Of a DNA stretch of 64,000 nt, positions 59,862 through 64,000 are shown in pieces. This stretch comes from Litchfieldella qijiaojingensis (GTDB lineage Bacteria; Pseudomonadota; Gammaproteobacteria; Pseudomonadales; Halomonadaceae), in NCBI RefSeq assembly GCF_014651875.1, contig NZ_BMXS01000001.1:248001-312000 (forward strand). The letters are read 5' to 3'. Below the pieces are notes generated by a model. It saw nothing but the letters and a program-made list of their open reading frames with translations. It ran no database searches and was not told where the DNA came from. How positions within the stretch are numbered: the first letter of the stretch is position 1; each line of letters starts with the position of its first letter. The translations under genes and the position numbers were made by a program.

Positions 59862-60752
59862 TCACTCCTGGTCGGCGTAGCGGGCCAGCAGTTTCTGGAA
59901 GCCCTGGCCATGCTTGGGATGACGCTTGGCGAACGCCAGAATCGCTTCAAGGTAGCCAAGCTGATGGCCACAGTCGTAAGTGGCGCCCTGCATGCGATAG
60001 GCGGCCACTCCTTCTTGGCCGCGTAGCGCATCGATGGCATCGGTAAGCTGAATCTCGTTGCCTGCACCAGGTGGCGTCTTGGCCAGCAGAGGGAAGATCG
60101 ACCCCGGAAGCAGATAGCGGCCGATTACGGCAAGCGTCGAAGGGGCCGCTTCGACGGTGGGCTTCTCCACCACGCTGGAGATCGCGGCCGATTGTCCTGG
60201 GGCTAGGTCGGGAGTCTCGAGTGCCACGATTCCGTACTTGTAGACCATGTCGCGCGGCACGTTCTCGACCATGATCTGGGCCTGGCCAGTGGCGTTGAAG
60301 GCATCCACCATACCGGCCAGGTCATTGCGGGCAAGCCCTTGTCCGTCGACTAGTACGTCGGGCAGAAGTACGGCGAAGGGTTCATCGTCACCGACGATGG
60401 GTCGTGCGCAGAGTATGGCGTGACCAAGTCCCAGAGGTTCGGGTTGCCGTACGCTGATGATCTTGACGTCATCGGGAATGATGTTGCGCAGCTCTTCGAG
60501 CAATTCGTGCTTGCCCTTGGCCTCGAGCGTGCTCTCCAGTTCGAAGTGCTTGTCGAAGTGGTTCTCGATGGCACCCTTGCTGGAGTGAGTGACCAGCACG
60601 ATTTCCTTGATGCCGGCGGCCACGGCCTCTTCCACCACATATTGGATCACCGGCTTGTCGACGATGGTGATCATTTCCTTGGGAATCGCTTTGGAAGCCG
60701 GTAGGCAGCGTGTGCCGAAACCGGCGACGGGAAGTACGGCCTTGCGGATCAT
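59862..60752 (-). CDS. galU: UTP--glucose-1-phosphate uridylyltransferase
   Basis: A 296-residue enzyme making UDP-glucose for polysaccharides and lipopolysaccharide. The nucleotide loop AVLPVAGFGTRCLPASKAIP (about 5-24), KEMITIVDKPVIQYVVEEA, LLPDVLVD (about 128) and VEKP (about 192) are standard; the usual Thr of the GTRxLPAT motif is Ser here. It is directly upstream of the nucleotide-sugar dehydrogenase. Confidence 0.94.
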   Translation of the reverse strand: MIRKAVLPVAGFGTRCLPASKAIPKEMITIVDKPVIQYVVEEAVAAGIKEIVLVTHSSKGAIENHFDKHFELESTLEAKGKHELLEELRNIIPDDVKIISVRQPEPLGLGHAILCARPIVGDDEPFAVLLPDVLVDGQGLARNDLAGMVDAFNATGQAQIMVENVPRDMVYKYGIVALETPDLAPGQSAAISSVVEKPTVEAAPSTLAVIGRYLLPGSIFPLLAKTPPGAGNEIQLTDAIDALRGQEGVAAYRMQGATYDCGHQLGYLEAILAFAKRHPKHGQGFQKLLARYADQE

Positions 60753-60804
60753 TGCGGGTCCTTCCTGAATTCATGGGTTCATGGAGAATTATGCCATACC
60801 CGGT

Positions 60805-61857
60805 TCACCTGCATGTCTCGATCACCCGCGCGATAGCGGTGCGATCGGGATGCTCGATGACCCCGCGCTCGCAGACGATGGCATCGATCAGCGACGCCGG
60901 AGTGACATCGAACACTGGATTGTAGATATCGATTCCTTGCGGGGCGACGATGCGTTCGCCCTGATGCGTGAGTTCGCTGGCGTCGCGGCATTCGATGGGA
61001 ATCTCAACGCCGCTAGCGACTTCGAGGTCGAAGGTGCTCGACGGGGCCACCACCATCACCTTGACTCCAAAGTGGCGCGCTTGCACAGCCAGCGCAAGTG
61101 TACCGATCTTGTTGGCCACATCGCCGTTGGCGGCGATTCGGTCGGCGCCGACGATCAACCAGCCGATCCTGCCTTGGGCCATCAGCAGCGAAGCGGCGGA
61201 ATCGACCGCCAGCGTCACGGGAATGCCCTCCTGGTCGAGTTCCCATGCCGTCAAGCGAGCGCCTTGCAGCCAAGGGCGCGTCTCGTTGGCATGCACACGG
61301 GTGATCAACCTCCTGTTCCAGGCACTGCGTATCACGCCCAGCGCCGTGCCGTGCCCGCCGGTGGCGAGAGCTCCCGTATTGCAGTGTGTCATTACCGCGC
61401 AGGGTTCACTGCGGGCGATCAAGTCGGCACCTAATTCGCCCATAGCGAGGTTGTCGTCGAGATCTTTCCGGTGAATGGCACGAGCCGCTTCGAGCAGTTT
61501 CGCCACGGGCGCCACTTCGGCATGCCGTTGCAGCGCCATGACCTCGCGCATGCGGGCCAGGGCCCAGAACAGATTGACGGCAGTGGGACGCGAGGCCGCC
61601 AAGGTCGCCATGGCGGCCTCCAGCCGATCCGGCCAACCGCTATCGTCTTGCTCGAGTGCGGCCAATACCACTCCGTAGGCGGCGGTAATGCCGATTGCCG
61701 GTGCACCGCGCACCACCATCTCACGGATTGCCGCGGCCGCTTCCTCGGCACTGGTCACTGTGCGGACCAGGTGGCGGTCGGGCAGTGTCCGCTGATCGAG
61801 TAGCTCGAGATGGCCGTCGTCACACCAGCGGATCGGCATTATGGTAGATGCGGACAT
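60805..61857 (-). CDS. mtnA: S-methyl-5-thioribose-1-phosphate isomerase
   Basis: A 350-residue enzyme of the methionine salvage pathway, converting methylthioribose-1-phosphate to methylthioribulose-1-phosphate. Family signatures are [13 protein letters not shown] (about 50), [18 protein letters not shown] (catalytic Cys about 160) and [17 protein letters not shown] (about 240; catalytic Asp). AGGAG five bases before ATG 61857 fixes the start; the longer frame to 62235 is antisense to the deaminase gene. It is divergent from mtaD. Confidence 0.94.
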   Translation of the reverse strand: MSASTIMPIRWCDDGHLELLDQRTLPDRHLVRTVTSAEEAAAAIREMVVRGAPAIGITAAYGVVLAALEQDDSGWPDRLEAAMATLAASRPTAVNLFWALARMREVMALQRHAEVAPVAKLLEAARAIHRKDLDDNLAMGELGADLIARSEPCAVMTHCNTGALATGGHGTALGVIRSAWNRRLITRVHANETRPWLQGARLTAWELDQEGIPVTLAVDSAASLLMAQGRIGWLIVGADRIAANGDVANKIGTLALAVQARHFGVKVMVVAPSSTFDLEVASGVEIPIECRDASELTHQGERIVAPQGIDIYNPVFDVTPASLIDAIVCERGVIEHPDRTAIARVIETCR

Positions 61858-61948
61858 GATCTCTCCTGAAAGGCCCTTCCCGATTGCAATGGGAAAGCGG
61901 CGACTAGAGCGGGTAGAATAGCGTTCATCATACCGAAGGAGACCTGCG

Positions 61949-63298
61949 ATGCCATCCACCGCACCGCGTGATGTCGACCTGTTGATCGAGGCCCGCTGGA
62001 TACTGCCGATGAGCGATGGCCTGCCGACGCTTGAAGACCACGCCATCGCCATGCATGACGGGCGTCTGCTGGGCCCTTGGCCGCAGACGGAAGCGCGCCG
62101 CCATGTCCAACCACGGCGGGTCGTGCGCCTGGATCGCCATGCGCTGATGCCAGGACTCATCAATGCCCACAACCATGCCGGCATGACCCTGATGCGTGGC
62201 TTTGCCGACGACCTGCCGTTGATGACTTGGCTCAACGAGCATATCTGGCCGGCCGAGGCCGCCCATGTGGATCACGATTTCGTCGCAGCAGGAACCTACC
62301 TGGCATGCGCCGAGATGCTGCGTAGCGGTACCACGACCTTTGCCGACATGTACCTGGCCCCTGAAGCCGTGGCCGAGGTCACGGAACGAACGGGCATGCG
62401 TGTCCAGCTCTGTACGCCGCTGATCGACTTCCCCACTCCCTGGGCGCCCGATTTCGCCACTGGCTTGGCCAAGACCGAAGCCTTGCTCGGGCATTATCGT
62501 GATCATCCCCGCATTTTCCTGGCGCTGGGTCCCCATGCTCCCTATACGGTCGGTGACGAGAGCCTCGAGCGTCTAGGCGACGCGCATCGACGCCTTGGTC
62601 TGCCGATCCAGATGCATGTCCACGAAACCGCGCATGAGGTCGAACAAGCACTGACGAAAGACGGGAAACGGCCGTTGGCACGGCTATTCGAAGCCGGCTT
62701 GCTTGGGCCGCATTTTCAAGCCGTGCACATGACCCAGGTCGACGACCATGACCTGGCGATCCTGCGCGAAACCGATACCCGCATCGTGCATTGCCCGCAA
62801 TCGAACCTGAAACTCGCCAGCGGCTTCTGTCCGGTGGCCCGCCTGCTCGATGCCGGGATCACCGTGGCCTTGGGTACCGATGGCGCGGCCAGCAACAACG
62901 ATCTCGACATGTTCGACGAACTCAAGAGCGCCGCGCTCTTGGCCAAGGGGGTGAGTGGCAATGCGGCGGCGTTGCCCGCCATGGCGGCCCTGGCCATGGC
63001 CACGCGCGAAGGCGCCAAGGCACTTGGGCTGGGAGAGCGACTTGGCCGGCTGCAGCATGATTACGAGGCTGACGTGATCGCCCTGGACCTGGAGCGCCTG
63101 AATACCGCACCCGTGCACCATCCGGCCTCGGCCGTGGTCTACGCCATGCAGAGCCAACAGGTCAGCCATGTGTGGATCGGTGGCCAGCCGATCCTTGCCG
63201 ATGGCGAGTTCGAGACGCTCGATATCGAGGCCGTGCTCGCCGACACCCACCGATATCGGGACGCCATGACCGTCACCTCGTCGCAGGGAGAAAAATGA
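61949..63298 (+). CDS. mtaD: 5'-methylthioadenosine/S-adenosylhomocysteine deaminase family amidohydrolase
   Basis: A 449-residue metal-dependent amidohydrolase of the TRZ/ATZ/MtaD group. Metal ligands are seen in [15 protein letters not shown] (about 67), HVHETAHEV (about 222), and [18 protein letters not shown] (about 309). The same mtnA / deaminase / ubiG order occurs in Pseudomonas aeruginosa, where PA3170 deaminates methylthioadenosine to methylthioinosine. AAGGAG lies before the ATG. It ends one base before ubiG. Confidence 0.9.
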   Translation: MPSTAPRDVDLLIEARWILPMSDGLPTLEDHAIAMHDGRLLGPWPQTEARRHVQPRRVVRLDRHALMPGLINAHNHAGMTLMRGFADDLPLMTWLNEHIWPAEAAHVDHDFVAAGTYLACAEMLRSGTTTFADMYLAPEAVAEVTERTGMRVQLCTPLIDFPTPWAPDFATGLAKTEALLGHYRDHPRIFLALGPHAPYTVGDESLERLGDAHRRLGLPIQMHVHETAHEVEQALTKDGKRPLARLFEAGLLGPHFQAVHMTQVDDHDLAILRETDTRIVHCPQSNLKLASGFCPVARLLDAGITVALGTDGAASNNDLDMFDELKSAALLAKGVSGNAAALPAMAALAMATREGAKALGLGERLGRLQHDYEADVIALDLERLNTAPVHHPASAVVYAMQSQQVSHVWIGGQPILADGEFETLDIEAVLADTHRYRDAMTVTSSQGEK

Positions 63299-64000
63299 AT
63301 GGAAAGCGCACGGGACTCCGAGTATCGCCAGAACGTCGACCATGCCGAGATCGCCAAGTTCGAGGCCCTGGCCAGCCGTTGGTGGGACAAGGAAGGCGAA
63401 TTCAAGCCCCTGCATGACATCAACCCTCTGCGCCTCGACTTCATCGAGGCACGTGGTGGCCTGGCGGGTAAGACGGTCATCGATGTCGGGTGTGGCGGCG
63501 GAATCCTGAGCGAAGCCATGGCGCACCGTGGCGCCAGGGTCACGGGTATCGACATGGGGGAAGCACCGCTAGCGGTCGCGCGGCTACATCGCCAGGAAAG
63601 CGGTGTCGAGGTCGACTATCGCCAGGCAAGCGCCGAGGAAATGGCCGCTGCGCATCCTGGCGAATACGATGTCGTCACCTGTATGGAAATGCTCGAACAT
63701 GTCCCTGATCCGCAGGCGGTGGTCCGCGCTTGCGCGACGTTGGTCAAACCCGGTGGACAAGTGTTCTTCTCGACAGTCAACCGCAATCCCAAGGCCTACG
63801 CCTTCGCGATTCTCGGCGCCGAGTACGTGTTGCGGCTGTTGCCCAGGGGCACTCACGACTACCGCAAGTTCATCCGCCCTTCGGAGTTGTCGAGCTGGTG
63901 TCGAGCCACGGGGCTGAAAGTCTGCGAACAAAGCGGATTGGTCTATAACCCGCTGACCCGTCGCTATCGGCTCGATGCGCGGGACGTCTCGGTCAACTAT
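63299..64000 (+). CDS. ubiG: Ubiquinone biosynthesis O-methyltransferase UbiG (5' part, runs off the window)
   Basis: The first 234 codons are present with no stop. [20 protein letters not shown] and [19 protein letters not shown] are the UbiG N-terminus, and [14 protein letters not shown] (about 60-73) is SAM motif I. UbiG performs both O-methylations in ubiquinone synthesis. Full-length UbiG is about 240 residues, so only a few codons are missing. GGGAG precedes ATG 63299, which immediately follows the mtaD stop. In Pseudomonas the next gene is mupP. Confidence 0.93.
   Translation, partial: MESARDSEYRQNVDHAEIAKFEALASRWWDKEGEFKPLHDINPLRLDFIEARGGLAGKTVIDVGCGGGILSEAMAHRGARVTGIDMGEAPLAVARLHRQESGVEVDYRQASAEEMAAAHPGEYDVVTCMEMLEHVPDPQAVVRACATLVKPGGQVFFSTVNRNPKAYAFAILGAEYVLRLLPRGTHDYRKFIRPSELSSWCRATGLKVCEQSGLVYNPLTRRYRLDARDVSVNY

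Overview
The window reads as a chromosomal segment of a moderately halophilic gammaproteobacterium of the family Halomonadaceae (Halomonas or a close relative). The main reasons are a complete ectABC ectoine operon whose products have the lengths and sequence character of the Halomonas elongata proteins, a compatible-solute ABC transporter (proVW), fairly acidic proteins, high G+C, and gene neighbourhoods shared with Pseudomonas (mtnA / MTA deaminase / ubiG; cysI / DUF934; arsC / wrbA / DUF2069). I saw no rRNA, tRNA, CRISPR array, prophage or insertion sequence. Accessory character is limited to a kfrA-like gene paired with a tyrosine recombinase and a 144-bp inverted-repeat element beside it.

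Layout. 1-1552: formate dehydrogenase accessory genes (DUF3306 and DUF3305 on the minus strand, fdhD on the plus strand). 1570-7200: a NarL-type response regulator and a Cache-domain histidine kinase divergent from a three-gene TRAP transporter whose binding protein resembles the 2-oxoacid receptor TakP. 7284-11879: an XRE-cupin regulator, a histone-deacetylase-like amidohydrolase and a divergent Pat-type protein acetyltransferase. 12112-14156: proVW without proX. 14266-19834: pdxH, DUF2069, wrbA, arsC, a membrane-anchored GGCT-fold protein, smrA, DUF934 and cysI. 19958-27962: a GGDEF/EAL protein, a MATE exporter, metH and nfuA. 28033-31016: kfrA-like gene, tyrosine recombinase, the 144-bp element and sufE. 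31034-32258: yidD, hisI and zur. 32331-35717: a conserved but poorly understood membrane system made of an RimK-like ATP-grasp ligase, a 7TM inactive-transglutaminase protein and a retropepsin-like lipoprotein.

35969-38450: ectA-ectB-ectC, with a near-consensus sigma-70 promoter before ectA and a terminator-like hairpin between ectB and ectC. 38678-40876: gor and a beta-carbonic anhydrase. 41035-49070: a compact peptide-uptake operon (binding protein, two permeases, two ATPases, LysR regulator, Xaa-Pro dipeptidase). 49143-50799: yheT and msrA, convergent. 50843-57611: a coiled-coil membrane protein, tamA and tamB. 57895-60752: sodB, then galU and an unusual UDP-glucose-dehydrogenase-family gene. 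60805-64000: mtnA divergent from an MTA deaminase and the 5' part of ubiG.

Recurring themes are osmoadaptation (ectABC, proVW), sulfur and methylthioadenosine metabolism (cysI, metH, mtnA, mtaD), Fe-S and oxidative-stress upkeep (nfuA, sufE, gor, sodB, msrA), uptake of organic acids and peptides, and envelope assembly. The least explained parts are the ATP-grasp/7TM/retropepsin cluster, the kfrA-recombinase pair with its nearby inverted-repeat element, and the regulator-deacetylase-acetyltransferase cluster with repeated GGAAA/TTTCC palindromes. Start codons were chosen by ribosome-binding sites and family N-termini and several differ from the longest open frame.
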